Translations under genes and position numbers: made by a program | In this document: one piece after another, positions 23,843-33,458 of the stretch | Position numbering within the stretch: the first letter of the stretch is position 1 | Layout: every line of letters starts with the position of its first letter | Assembly: GCA_001051155.2 (NCBI GenBank) | Contig: JYIP02000008.1 | Location: forward strand, 1,550,001-1,614,000 | Direction of reading: 5' to 3' | Length of the DNA stretch: 64,000 bases | DNA from: Chrysoporthe austroafricana | Lineage: Eukaryota; Ascomycota; Sordariomycetes; Diaporthales; Cryphonectriaceae | Notes under the pieces: generated by a model | Databases searched by the model: none | Told to the model about the DNA's origin: nothing | The model's input: the letters and a program-made list of their open reading frames with translations, nothing else

Positions 23843-24401
23843 GCTTGAAAGTGAATTTAGTGTTGGTGTGGCAGCTTTATTATCTTGTGGGTAGAACCAC
23901 AGGGAGAGGACCGTAATATGTGAGGACGATTGATGTTGGCCGTAGGTTGTAAGCTTGTACAGATTCATTCATGTGGGGATTCTATGAGCGGACTCCACCC
24001 AGGCCGACTATGGCCGTAGGAAAGGTAGCGACTGCGACTGTTGGTTTTATTTTTGACGGGTTTACTGTTTCGAGCCTGAACCAGCCGCATATAGGATCAG
24101 GTGCTCATTGGCGGACGTCAATGCAAATCTACTAACAGGCTGACTTTTGGGGGCGGTTGGTTAAGACTTGCAGGAGGAATATCCGCGGCCAAGTAGCGGG
24201 ACAGCATCCGGCGGCCATATAGAAGGCCAACCAACCAACCATCTTCGACGTCTTGGATATCTTTTCTCTTTTTCGAGTCCTATAGATCCTATGGTTACTA
24301 AGCCTCCAAAGCTTACAGTTTCAAGACTTATAGATCTTATGGGCAGTAAGCTTTATGAGATGACAATATGCACGAGGACTTACGCGTCCCAACTTGTCGC
24401 G
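23843..24401. other. Intergenic spacer with short direct repeats
   Basis: Holds the upstream region of the 2EXR gene. TATAGATCCTATGG (about 24281) recurs as TATAGATCTTATGG (about 24329), a short diverged direct repeat. No gene is seen. Confidence 0.35.
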
Positions 24402-24562
24402 GAGATGCCATCGCATGGCCGGACCTCATCTTCTGCTGAAACCATGGCGGCTGTGTGAGTCTCAGAGCCCGGCACAGCGATGCCATCGCGTGGCAGCACT
24501 GAGGAACCTCGTCCTCTGCTGATACCATAGCGGCTGTGTAGATCTCGGGGCCCGGCATAGGG
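24402..24562. repeat. Diverged tandem direct repeat, about 80 bp, two copies
   Basis: Copy 1 (about 24402-24478) and copy 2 (about 24479-24562) share GATGCCATCGC, TCTGCTGA-ACCAT-GCGGCTGTGT and CCCGGCA blocks in the same order. They differ by substitutions and a small insertion. The repeat lies directly upstream of a TATA-like AATATAAATTATAC (about 24583) and may be part of the promoter of the next gene. Confidence 0.6.
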
Positions 24563-24656
24563 ATCCTCAGTCCAGGTTGAAGAATATAAATTATACAAGT
24601 ATCGTGGGAGTCCCAGGCATTTTGACGAGTCCTCTTCATTCAGATCATCGCCCCCA

Positions 24657-25439
24657 TTGACACAGCCTTCTTACCAGTCTTCACCATTCTGTTTCACCCT
24701 CCCCATTTTTCTGAGCCAGGCGCTCAGCGTGCTCGCCTCTCCCCTCGTCGCTGGCGACAACCTGGTGTTCGACCCACGTCGCGGCGACAATGATGTCCTC
24801 GAGGCTCGTTCCAGCAACCCCTTTACGGCTCTAGCAAGCGCTGCCGAGTGGAAGAGATATGCAAAATACAGCGCGTCCACGACGAAGCGGGACCTCTGGG
24901 CTCGCGCACCCAAAGCCAAGGGCCCGATGACCGAGCCTGTAACGATGAACCAGTATAAAAGCGCAGCGACGGAGCAGCTACCGATGATGGGCCTATTCAC
25001 CACCGAGCTGAAGACTTGTTTTGGGATCGCAGTGGTCGGGACATCCACGACTGGGAACTCGCGCCATCTCCTTCACCTGCCTGCAAGCGAGAGCGATCTC
25101 AACCCTGGGGCCATGTGGAAGGAGTTTGTGGCCAAAGTCAAGGAGAGTGACTTGAAGGACATGAAGGTCTACCTGCGCGTGCCCAACCTGAGTACCGACC
25201 TGCCTAAGACTTCCGACGGTGCTCCGTTGGACTGGTCAAAAGATGACGCAGCCCTCGTGGCAAAGGTGCAGCCGGAAATGGAGAAGTTGATCGAGTCTGA
25301 CCTGAAGGCTACTCCAAAGGTGGTGACGAGCCCGATGGGAGCCGTCTTCAGGGGTGAAGGCGACGCGGGTTCTATGGAGATCTCGGGCATGTCTGCTGCT
25401 GATACTAAGGTTTATGTCGATGGAAAAGTGATTTCCTGA
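24657..25439 (+). CDS. Small secreted-like protein lacking an ATG start
   Basis: The frame is open from about 24561 to the stop at 25437-25439. About 260 residues follow a TTG at 24657 whose context is ATTGACACAG. A strong signal-peptide-like segment follows at once (CFTLPIFLSQALSVLASP), so the biological start must be near here. Yet no in-frame ATG occurs before the middle of the protein, and no ATG at all occurs from 24560 to about 24785. A TATA-like element sits about 65 bp upstream. The mature part (about 225 residues) is Lys-rich with one Cys and blocks such as KTCFGIAVVGTSTTGNSRH; I do not recognise the family. It may start at TTG, at an exon I missed, or be a gene whose ATG was damaged. 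The coding nature looks real; expression is uncertain. Confidence 0.55.
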   Translation: MTQPSYQSSPFCFTLPIFLSQALSVLASPLVAGDNLVFDPRRGDNDVLEARSSNPFTALASAAEWKRYAKYSASTTKRDLWARAPKAKGPMTEPVTMNQYKSAATEQLPMMGLFTTELKTCFGIAVVGTSTTGNSRHLLHLPASESDLNPGAMWKEFVAKVKESDLKDMKVYLRVPNLSTDLPKTSDGAPLDWSKDDAALVAKVQPEMEKLIESDLKATPKVVTSPMGAVFRGEGDAGSMEISGMSAADTKVYVDGKVIS

Positions 25440-25884
25440 TTTTCTGAGTAATACACCTTAGCAAGGCGTTGGGAAACAGTGTGGGCTGTTGGATTAGCGG
25501 TATCAAGTCCTTATTAAAGGCAAGAACAGAGCTTACATGTGCGCGGGCGCACTAGAGTTATAAGTAAACAGAGGCACAAGGCGTTCAAATATAAAGGAAT
25601 ATTTTGCAACAGAGCGAAGGTGGTTGTCCATCGCGTCACACATCATGTTACTGAATAGACACCAACGTTATTCTTGCGAACATTTACATGGTCTACTACA
25701 GCCTTGGGCTGAAGTTTAAATTGTTTTTTTTTTAAAAAAAAAAGTTGCTCTATTGGAAAGTGTCGATAAAGTAATTTTAATTTACTACTACGAAAAGAAA
25801 ATTCGAAATATATTATATTAAATATATAAAACAAACACAAACTTCGAAAGTAAAAACGGTAATAATAATATCAAAATTAAGACT
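25440..25884. other. AT-rich decayed sequence
   Basis: The stretch 25670-25880 is strongly AT-rich, with T and A runs back to back at 25724-25743, and looks like RIP-decayed DNA. It abuts the truncated end of the pseudogene at 25885. No gene is seen. Confidence 0.45.
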
Positions 25885-26400
25885 TGAACTCAAGAAGATT
25901 GCCGACCCTCTTCTTGTATGTGCCAAAGACTCGGTAGAGCAGAAATGCAACGGGGAACTTGGGGAGTGCCCAGGTCCAAAGACTAATAGCTTCCAAGATT
26001 ACCAGAAGTCTAGTAAGCTGGACTGTCTGAACCGGGTTCGATTCGAGGAGGACTAGGAGATGCTGCCCAAATCCTATGTGTATGTAGTACGATATGTAGA
26101 TTGACCTGGCTAGTACGAGGGCCTGATATTGGGCAACGAGGTGTATTAGATAAGATTCTCGTTGGGCGACGACATGGAACAGGTCGCCTGTAGTGCAAAT
26201 TGAAAACTTACCATGGGAAAAATAATGAATACTTCATCCATTCCCCACTGACCCTTCTCCGTTCTCAATTTCAGCGAAACTAATCGGAGAGTAACCAAAG
26301 CTGCATCCAGATAAGTCAGGCTGGTGGGCTCGTTCAATACTAGAGAAGGAACATGTAGCAAATCTAGAGCTAAAGAGCAGAACACCCAATCTATGGCGTT
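25885..26400 (-). pseudogene. Truncated rhodopsin-like fungal integral membrane protein
   Basis: Two blocks in the same direction resemble the seven-helix fungal rhodopsin-like domain (PF20684 type). The upstream block (about 26385-26215) has TLRLVSLKLRTEKGQWGMDE followed by VFIIFPMV, like the usual TLR..R.....GWDD motif. The downstream block (about 26150-25885) has the GFGQH motif and a helix ending in LPKFPVAFLLYRVFGTYKK, like the K-S-I-L-x-x-Y-R-I-F motif. They lie in different frames with only about 60 nt between them, and the frame runs into AT-rich DNA, so the C-terminal half is gone. I read this as a deletion and RIP remnant, not a working receptor-like protein. Confidence 0.5.
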
Positions 26401-27197
26401 CAGGAAAGGTCTCTATCCACATCACCGCCGTACGACATGATGATAAGGATGAGAAAAGATGTGCAACTAGACGCACGTTAGAAAGGAGAAAAGCCGGAGC
26501 GGGTGAGGGAAGCAAATTCTGTATGGGCACAGAGCTTTCCGCTGATCTTTTACATTCCGATAATTTGCTCCCACTTGGACATAATTTTTGAGCCGACAGG
26601 ACAGTAGATATAAACCCCTGCCAGATGTTCCTGGATTAGCCACGTTCGGGGTGCCAGGTAAGTTTCACTGGGGGGCGAAATTGAAAAATTTGGGACGCGG
26701 ACAAGCTGACTGGCAAGGCGCCGAGCCCAATGTTATGTTAGCGCTTCATTTGCAAGGCATGATACCTAACTTGGGGGCCGAAAGGTAACAAAATACAAAC
26801 GAGCTGAGCTTTGGATGCAACAGGCCGTGGTTAGTCCAAATGCATGCAACGTTAATGCTGTGTCTGGAGTTGTAAGACCGTGATAAACCGCTACTTTCCA
26901 TATACACCCCCCCCCCCTTTTCTTCTGCTTAACGTTAAACTATCCTGCATGGTACCAAATTGACGGAGCTAGAATAGGTACCTGTGTGCTGGCATGTGCA
27001 TCCTTCCGGCTGAGTAGTAGGCTTGTTGCTTGCTTCAGCACTGCATCTTTACGTGCAGTACATATAAGCCGAAACGTATTCTCTCTCTTTCCCATCGATC
27101 GACTTACCACTTTCATCGGCTTAGGCACTGCGAAAGACGTCTGGGACGATCTCCTAAGCCTCTCCTTGCAACTAGGAACACTCATACCAACACTACT
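26401..27197. other. Intergenic, promoter of the FAD oxidase gene
   Basis: No gene is supported. A run of nine or more C lies near 26906. A pyrimidine-rich leader precedes the ATG at 27198. Confidence 0.4.
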
Positions 27198-28774
27198 ATG
27201 TCAGCCAAACTCTCGCCACATCTCTTTGGCGAGCTCCAACGCTATGCTGGCCCAGATCTCGAGGTCCTGACTGAGCCGGCCAACCCTCGCTTCCAGGAGT
27301 TCGCCAAGAGATGGTCTGACATCGATCGCCAAATCCCGGCGGCTATCGTGCTTCCTGAATCGGAAGAACAGATACAGAAAACGGTAAGTTACGGTCTGGC
27401 TGGCCTCCTGGACCCCCTTTTCTAACCGTCCATACAACTTGCTGCAGGTCCGTTGGGCGGTTCAGGCTTCGGTGCCGTTTGTTACCAAGTCAGGTGGCCA
27501 TAGCAACTGGTCAACAATCGGAAACGATGGATTCGTCATCGACCTGGGCAAGTATTCGGGAATCGAGGTTGAAAAGCAAAAGCCGATAGCAAAGCTTAAG
27601 GGCAGCATCTTGTCGAAGTCAGTTGCTGTACACCTGGCTGAGGCTGGCTACTTTGCCGGTATGTCTACCTGGTTCGGCCGTTAAGATGCCCTGTATGTTC
27701 TGTTCTGATTTGGCTACCCAGCTATTGGCAATGGCACTCAGGTCGGGGCTATTCCCTATTTCCTGAACGGTGGTGCTTCTATTACTACTTCACTTACGGG
27801 CTACGGATCGGACCAAATTCTGGCCGCTCGTATGATCGATGCACAAGGGAATCTGGTAGAAGTCACACAAGAGAAAGAGCCAGAACTTCTCTATGCGATT
27901 CGCGGAGCAGGTCAGTTCTTTGGCCTGATTACCGAGCTTACTATAGAAATCTGGCCTCTGCTTGATCTCGGTAACGATCAGGGAGTGCTCTGGAGCGGGC
28001 GCTTCGTCTTTCCTCTGGACAGAGCAGGAGAAGTTGCAGAAGCGATGAAGGGCATTATGGATGACGATACCGAGGCCACAGCTGGTCTTATTATGACCGT
28101 CTGCCCGCCACCTGCCCGCCAGCCTGTTTTGGTCGTTGCTGGGAGGTATATTGGAAACCAAGACGAAGCTCGGGGCGCCTTCGGCGCTCTCCATACCCTG
28201 AACCCTCTGGTGGCTGATGGCGGGCCCGTCCCGATTCAAAATGTCAGTGACGGCCGTGAGGCGCTCGAGGCGAAGGGTGGCTTCAAAACATTTGGCACTA
28301 TCGGACTGCGAGGTTTCGATATCGACAGGTTCCTTAACACTGTAGATATATGGAAGCGCCTTATAAAAGAATGCCCGGATGCTATCAATACGACCTATAA
28401 TTTCCAATGGGACTCGCGGATGCCGAGGCGGCCCTCATTCGAATCTGCGAACTCTCTGCACGATATCAGATACTGGCAGTATGTCCCGTGCGGCCACAGA
28501 CTACTATCAAGATTTCAGCTAACTCATTCTTCTCAGGAATAACATTATCTGGTATACGGATGCGGCGAGCCACAAGAGAGTAGCCGAGCTGAATGCCGAG
28601 TGTCTGGCGATTTCGAGGGGCCCGGATCAATCCGAATACGCCGACTTCCAGAACGCTACCCGAGATGGCCCAATCGAGCTTCGCTTCAGGGGAATTGGGA
28701 AGGTGGACAAGTTGCGGGCATTAAAGAAGAAGTGGGATCCGAGGGGAGTGTTCACCAGACAACTCCTAGACTAG
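27198..28774 (+). CDS. FAD-linked oxidoreductase (BBE/PCMH type)
   Basis: Four exons (27198-27383, 27448-27658, 27722-28478, 28537-28774) encode 463 residues; phases agree and introns are 58-64 nt. The FAD_binding_4 (PCMH) fold starts at about residue 45, where AAIVLPESEEQIQKTVRWAV leads to the flavin-contacting SGGHS at 77-81. Other hallmarks are NGGASITTSLTGYGSDQI and AIRGAGQFFGLITELTIEIW. The C-terminus (KKKWDPRGVFTRQLLD) is the usual end of berberine-bridge-type oxidases. The Cys that gives a second covalent flavin link in many members is not evident (IGNGTQVGA instead). No signal peptide is seen, so it is probably cytosolic or peroxisomal. Such enzymes oxidise alcohols, sugars or secondary-metabolite intermediates with O2; the substrate is unknown. 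Confidence 0.88.
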
Positions 28775-29873
28775 GCTGGCTCCGAAAAAGAATTGTTAGT
28801 TGATAGGAACGCAATACTACCGGCAGTTAGTAATATGGAATAGACTGCAAATGATTCACATTTATAGTTGCCATTGTGAGATTATGATTATATGGGGGAG
28901 TCTGATGGGCAGAGGGGGAAGTATAGCACGAGAGATGAAGAAAGTGGTTATATAGCTTAGTAAGTCCTCTTGCTTACAGGAAATATCGGCAGCAGATTGG
29001 CATTCGGTAATAGTAGGATATAGATTTGCCAGCTCCCTGATCCACCTATCGATTGGCTTCTACAAAGGGATATAGAAATGAACAGAGACAGAGATCAAAC
29101 CAACAAATTTCCCATGACTAGCTACCTAGATACCTCAACTTTCTTCTGGCCGCAGCCTATCCCAAAAGGACAGGTCATCCAGAAACTGACACATTGCAGA
29201 TATGATCGTGACTGGATCCAACAAAGTCATCCTACTATCAACAACCCGCTATAGATGCATGCAAGGTGGACTTATAGTCCGTAGCACTGCCCTCCAAAGA
29301 TCAGCAGGGCTTAGCACGCCCTGGGATTATAGCCACTCACTGCCTTGACCGCCTCGCTATCACCATGCTATCCATGGATCTGGATAACACACATGACCAT
29401 GCGATCCAAATGCCAGTATCCGGTCCAACAATTGTCTGCCATGCCGAGCTTCCGCCAGCCACCGCGACGACAGTCCCACTGCTATTGGTGCTCGGGCTCC
29501 CCTCTCTAGCGATCTACCCACGACCGAACAGTCCTTCTATCCAAGGTCATGCAGTGCCTGAGTCTCTGAAACCCAACTGGATAACTTCTTTATAATCTCA
29601 ACCAATGAACTTGCAGTGGGCTACCATTAGTGCAAACCCTCTCGCCCTACTTTATGCAAGTCTAATATAAGCTATACTCTGGCAGCTTAGTGAGGTACAA
29701 AGCACTCTACTTAGCATGTATAAATATCAAAATTTGGTGCAAAATGGTACGGATATTGAAACTGCTCAACTTTTCGTTTTCGAGATTCAGTCTTTACAAT
29801 CCTCGTTCCTGTTTCTATAATCCTCATTTCCGTTTCTATTCATTGTAAGCAAAAAGGACTCAATAGCAGACTA
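28775..29873. other. Intergenic, no gene seen
   Basis: Moderately AT-rich spacer with only short frames. Nothing recognisable apart from the tRNA fragment that follows. Confidence 0.35.
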
Positions 29874-29911
29874 GAGCAATCCTCCTGGGTTCAAGTCCCA
29901 GTCTCATCATT
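29874..29911 (+). repeat. 3' fragment of a tRNA-Leu gene
   Basis: The sequence matches the T-arm and acceptor 3' strand of the tRNA-Leu at 41564-41662: GCAATCCTCCTGGGTTCAAG, then TCCCAGTCTCATCA. No D-arm or anticodon arm precedes it, so it cannot fold as a tRNA. It is followed by a T-containing stretch like a Pol III terminator region. This is a dispersed tRNA-derived fragment. Confidence 0.75.
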
Positions 29912-29949
29912 CTCTTTGCCATTTTTGGCATCTCCACAGCTTTTGGTTT

Positions 29950-30545
29950 ACACCCTGCACTGCCCACCACAACACCATTCTTCAAGGCTAGAGGCGTGTA
30001 GAGGTCTTATGCTTTGATATCAGGAGGGTTATGGGTTGTCCCCACACAATGGACCATACAGAGTCTCGGGCATAAATACTGAACCAGACGTGGTATCAGC
30101 ACCTCATGCTAACCACCAGATCCGGGGCAATAGGCTCGAACAACCTAAACGTGCACCCAGACAGATGAATAAGCCAGACCTAGGCAAGCAGACGATGTCG
30201 ACGGTCTGGTAAGGCGTCGTCAAGAAGGGAAAGCATTAAAAGCGTAGATCTGAAAGAGGGTGCTGCTAGAACCGCCGCCGAAATAAAACACAGGTCGGAC
30301 TGGCTAGCGGGGCTATCGACGAAATGGCTATGGCAAATTTACAGCCAACAGACGGAATTTCAGTATTTCAACGATGCCTAGCGTCTGGTCAGGCAAGATA
30401 GAGAAAAGAACGCGATATGTCTATTGTCTCCGTACGTGGGAGGGCCAAAGCTAAAGGTCCGCCTACTTATAGGTTCGAAAATGGGGGGGGGGGTTGTGTG
30501 TGCATCCCCTGACGCTAGTACCCTGCACTGCCCACCGCAACAGAC
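29950..30545 (+). repeat. Retroelement-like dispersed repeat, better preserved copy
   Basis: This stretch is related along several blocks to the minus strand of 43376-43795: CTCATGCTAACCACCAGAT, CTATCGACGA, TTTCAACGATG, CGTCTGGTCAG and CCCACCGCAACAG. A GTGGTATCAGCACC block near 30091 looks like a tRNA-primer site of LTR retrotransposons. A 20-nt sequence ending in CTGCCCACCACAACA (about 29953) recurs near 30521 with one change, so the unit may be bounded by direct repeats. No intact gag or pol frame is present. Assignment to retroelements is tentative. Confidence 0.45.
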
Positions 30546-30688
30546 AGGCCCCCACCCCTTTTAATGAAATCCCATGAGTGGTTGAAAAGGGCAGTTGAGA
30601 AGGAAGGCGTGCTATCGCGATTGCCTATTTAGGAAATCTGTGCCGTTGCCCTGCCGTACCACCCCGCCCGCTGCGGTCCGCAATCAAG

Positions 30689-31258
30689 TCATTTCTCAAA
30701 GTGGTCCTGCAGCTGCTGGAGCACCCACTTCGGCACGCCGTCAGCACCAACCTCATCGAAGACCTTCGGTGTGATTTTGACAACGATTCCGTCGTGAATG
30801 TCTGCACTCTTCTTGAACTGATCGAAGACAGTGCGCACTTGGTCGGTCTCCTCGTCCGAGTAGCCTCGTCCGACCAGCACTACCCGGGGCCGCGGCTCGA
30901 GCACGCCCAAAGCAACAGAGAGCTCCTGTGTCGAGAAGGGGTCCGACTCCAGAATACCACCAACTGCGTATCCATGCGGCTGGATGTGATCATGAATTCG
31001 TCTTACAACCGCGCGATTCTGGCTAAGTGAGAGTATGGAAATGACGCTGCGCTGAGGGGCTATGGCGGGCTGATGCTGGGTCAAGTCAGTTGCGGCGCCC
31101 TGCGTGTTTTTCGGCTTTGAAGACGATAAAGAAAAACGTACGGGTGGGGTTTTGATTGCGAATACCCAGACTAGAGAGGCGCTGGCGATGAATGCGAGAA
31201 AAATCAGAAGCTGCCCAGCGCTGGTGATGGCTCTGTGTTCGGGCCTGGGCACAGGCAT
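30689..31258 (-). CDS. Small signal-anchored protein of unknown function
   Basis: An intron-less frame of 189 residues starts at MPVPRPEHRAITSAGQ. The open frame extends 97 codons further upstream, but that part translates an A/G-rich repeat (about 31320-31385) into Phe/Leu/Ser runs and is probably leader. Residues 13-33 (AGQLLIFLAFIASASLVWVF) form a membrane anchor. After a Ser/Lys-rich stalk comes a compact domain of about 120 residues with RSVISILSLSQNRAVV, GYAVGGILESDPFSTQE and PRPRVVLVGRGYSDEE. It reads like an alpha/beta domain, but I cannot name it. The stalk and anchor suggest an ER, mitochondrial or plasma-membrane location. It stands alone next to mobile elements. Confidence 0.65.
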   Translation of the reverse strand: MPVPRPEHRAITSAGQLLIFLAFIASASLVWVFAIKTPPVRFSLSSSKPKNTQGAATDLTQHQPAIAPQRSVISILSLSQNRAVVRRIHDHIQPHGYAVGGILESDPFSTQELSVALGVLEPRPRVVLVGRGYSDEETDQVRTVFDQFKKSADIHDGIVVKITPKVFDEVGADGVPKWVLQQLQDHFEK

Positions 31259-31580
31259 AGGATGACTTGATGCTGCGTGGATTTCTCCTCGTGAATGGTA
31301 TGTCTCGTATGCTTGGAAGGAAGGAAAAAAGAAAAAAGAGAGAGAGAGAATAAGAGGAAAGTAGAGAAGACTAAAAAGAAAAGCGGGGGAACGATGTTCG
31401 CAGGTTTCACAAGAAATTAGGCAGGTGCGGCTGCGGGTGGTGGAGGGCCCAGCTACGGCTTTTGCTGAGATAAATCTTCCACAGTGCCTTTTACCCGTGC
31501 GTTCTTCAGCGTTGAGTAATGAAGCTGTTGTGCTATTGCAGGTTGTCATGAAGGGAGGAAAGGAAAGAGCAGAACAAGTT
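31259..31580. other. Promoter region of the signal-anchored protein gene
   Basis: Contains a purine tract (about 31318-31386, GGAAAAAAG and AGAGAGAGAG repeats) on the plus strand, that is a pyrimidine tract on the coding strand of the leftward gene, typical of fungal core promoters. Confidence 0.4.
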
Positions 31581-31582
31581 TA

Positions 31583-32222
31583 CTCCCCCCTGCATTCAAG
31601 TGGTTGTCCCCACTCTATTTTCGTCAATTCCCGAACCTGCCACCTTATCTCCATACAAACTTTGGGAACGTTTTAATCTTACCTAGTGCCACCACCACCC
31701 ACCTTCCTTCCTCCATTACGACTGAAACTATTCAGAAATTTGCGACCAAACTAGCAGTATATACTGAATTGGATAGATATTATACTAGAATTGTCATTTT
31801 TAGGCTTTTAAGCTCCCGTTCGGCAGTATAGCAGGTGCAGAAGTATGGCTGGCGACAAGAGGGCTCGCGGGCTTGACATTCGAGGGCCTGGCATTCGAGC
31901 CTTCCTATCGCTAGCCCTCAAGCCTTCGAACGCCAGGCTCGAATGCCAGGCTCGCGAACCCTCTTATTGCTAGGCTCGCAAGCCTTCCTGTCGCCAGCTC
32001 TCGAGCCCTCGAGCGCCAGGCTCGCGAGCCAGGCCCTCAACTGCCAGGCCTTCGAATGCCAGGCTCTCGAATGCCAGGCTCTCGAATGCCAGGCTCTCGA
32101 ATGCCAGGCTCGCAAACTCTCTTATCGCTAGCCTTCGACCGCAAGTTTGTATGGAGATAAGGTGGCAGGTTCGGGAATTGACAAAAGTAGAGTGGGGACG
32201 ACCACTTGAATGCAGGTGGGAG
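31583..32222. mobile_element. Inverted-repeat transposable element carrying a minisatellite
   Basis: Two 80-bp terminal inverted repeats (31583-31662 and 32143-32222) match at all but a few positions. Both begin CTCCC-CCTGCATTCAAG going inward and end at CATACAAACTT. TA dinucleotides flank both ends (31581-31582, 32223-32224), as expected for a Tc1/mariner-type target duplication. No transposase is encoded, so it would depend on another element. The interior holds Ala/Arg/Gly-codon-like tandem repeats, annotated separately. Confidence 0.75.
31861..32125. repeat. 15-bp minisatellite inside the inverted-repeat element
   Basis: Near-perfect tandem copies of AATGCCAGGCTCTCG occupy about 32053-32112. 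More diverged copies (GGCTCGCGAGCC, GCCTTCGAACGCCAGG and similar) extend back to about 31861. The unit length is a multiple of three, so both strands show accidental repeat peptides; there is no sign of a real gene. Confidence 0.8.
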
Positions 32223-32224
32223 TA

Positions 32225-32901
32225 GTGTGTGTTGTATGGGTGATGTCATTTTGTGAGTGCCGCTTTTTTCGTGGAGGCAGAGCCCACTGTCCCTGCATAT
32301 GCATTTCTTGTAGCTTTCTTGAGTTTGAATGTTATTGGCAGATAAGAGTGAGACATCTACCCCGCTCGTGTGTCACTTCTTGTAAGGATATCATTGATTG
32401 ATCTGAACTTGCCGACCGATATTCCTGCAGGCTGCCAGCTTACCCAAGTACAGTCGGAAATTTGGCAGACCGCCGTCACACAACTTAATCAGTAGCCATC
32501 GATCGGGCTTATAATTGTCAATTTATTTCGCCAATGCTCCTATCGTTTTCCACAATGCCAATTCACCGGCTACACCCGAACCTGCAGACTTATCCAACCC
32601 AATCAAGCATTGGACCCTAATGAAAGGAACGAGGCTGTGTCACTCCACATCCTTAGGCTGACGAGCCATCAAGCCGGATGAGGCTCTGCGCGGCCCTACT
32701 GTCGGCGAAACTCATGGTCTCTGTGCAGGAAGATGTCTTGTGGGATCTACAATCTCGGCTATCGAAGAACATCGTCGCAACTCTACTGAGCTGTATCTAG
32801 CAAATCTGACAGTCTTACGATTATCCCTGTGGTCCTCAGTCGCTATATGGAAAGGCAGGAGGGAAGGCTGAGGTCAGAGCATAAGTGTTCATGAATGAAT
32901 A
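32225..32901. other. Spacer between two transposable elements
   Basis: No gene, RNA or clear repeat is seen. Confidence 0.35.
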
Positions 32902-33346
32902 AGTTAGAGGAGTAACTTCCGGCCACCCTTTTCCATACAAATTATACATTTTTAACGATGAGCTAAGCCTTTAAAAAAAGATATTTGTACTTCGAAATTT
33001 AATATCTATATTGCAATTTATATTTAAACTGTATAAATCCTTTATTATTTTTAAATATATTAATAATTGATAAAGTTATATAATGAAATAGTACTCTTAA
33101 ACATTGTATATAAAATATTAAAGATTGTTTATAGTTTTAATATTTTGAGTTTGAAGTTAAATTAAAACTTATAAATATAATAATTTTACTTTTTTAAATA
33201 AATTAATTATATGAATATTAAGTTTTTTTCAAGGTCATAGATTATTTATATTTTTCCCCTGCCGTAATAGAATATCGAAAATGTATAAATTGTATGGAAA
33301 AGGGTGGCCGGAAGTGGGCGGTGGCCGGAAGTTACACCCTCTAACT
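32902..33346. mobile_element. 445-bp MITE sharing ends with the pogo-type transposon
   Basis: The left end is AGTTAGAGGAGTAACTTCC and the right end, read inward, is AGTTAGAGGGTGTAACTTCC. Both are flanked by TA. The next inner block, GGCCACCCTTTTCCATACAA, recurs inverted at the right side. The ends match the 20-bp ends of the transposon at 45793-47687 with a few transitions. The interior (about 32945-33290) is extremely AT-rich with no frame, fitting RIP of an old nonautonomous copy. Confidence 0.8.
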
Positions 33347-33458
33347 TAACTGTGTGTATATAAATACTCCAGATGAGCACCGAGGCCGGGAGGCAAAGCT
33401 ACTGCTAGCAACCGGGTGAAATCTAATTCAGCACTTCACTGACAAGGATTTTTCCAAA

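Noticed and set aside
31904..32131. Repeat peptides (MPGSR- and RAWHS-like) on both strands
   Set aside because: Translation of the 15-bp minisatellite; any frame would stay open.
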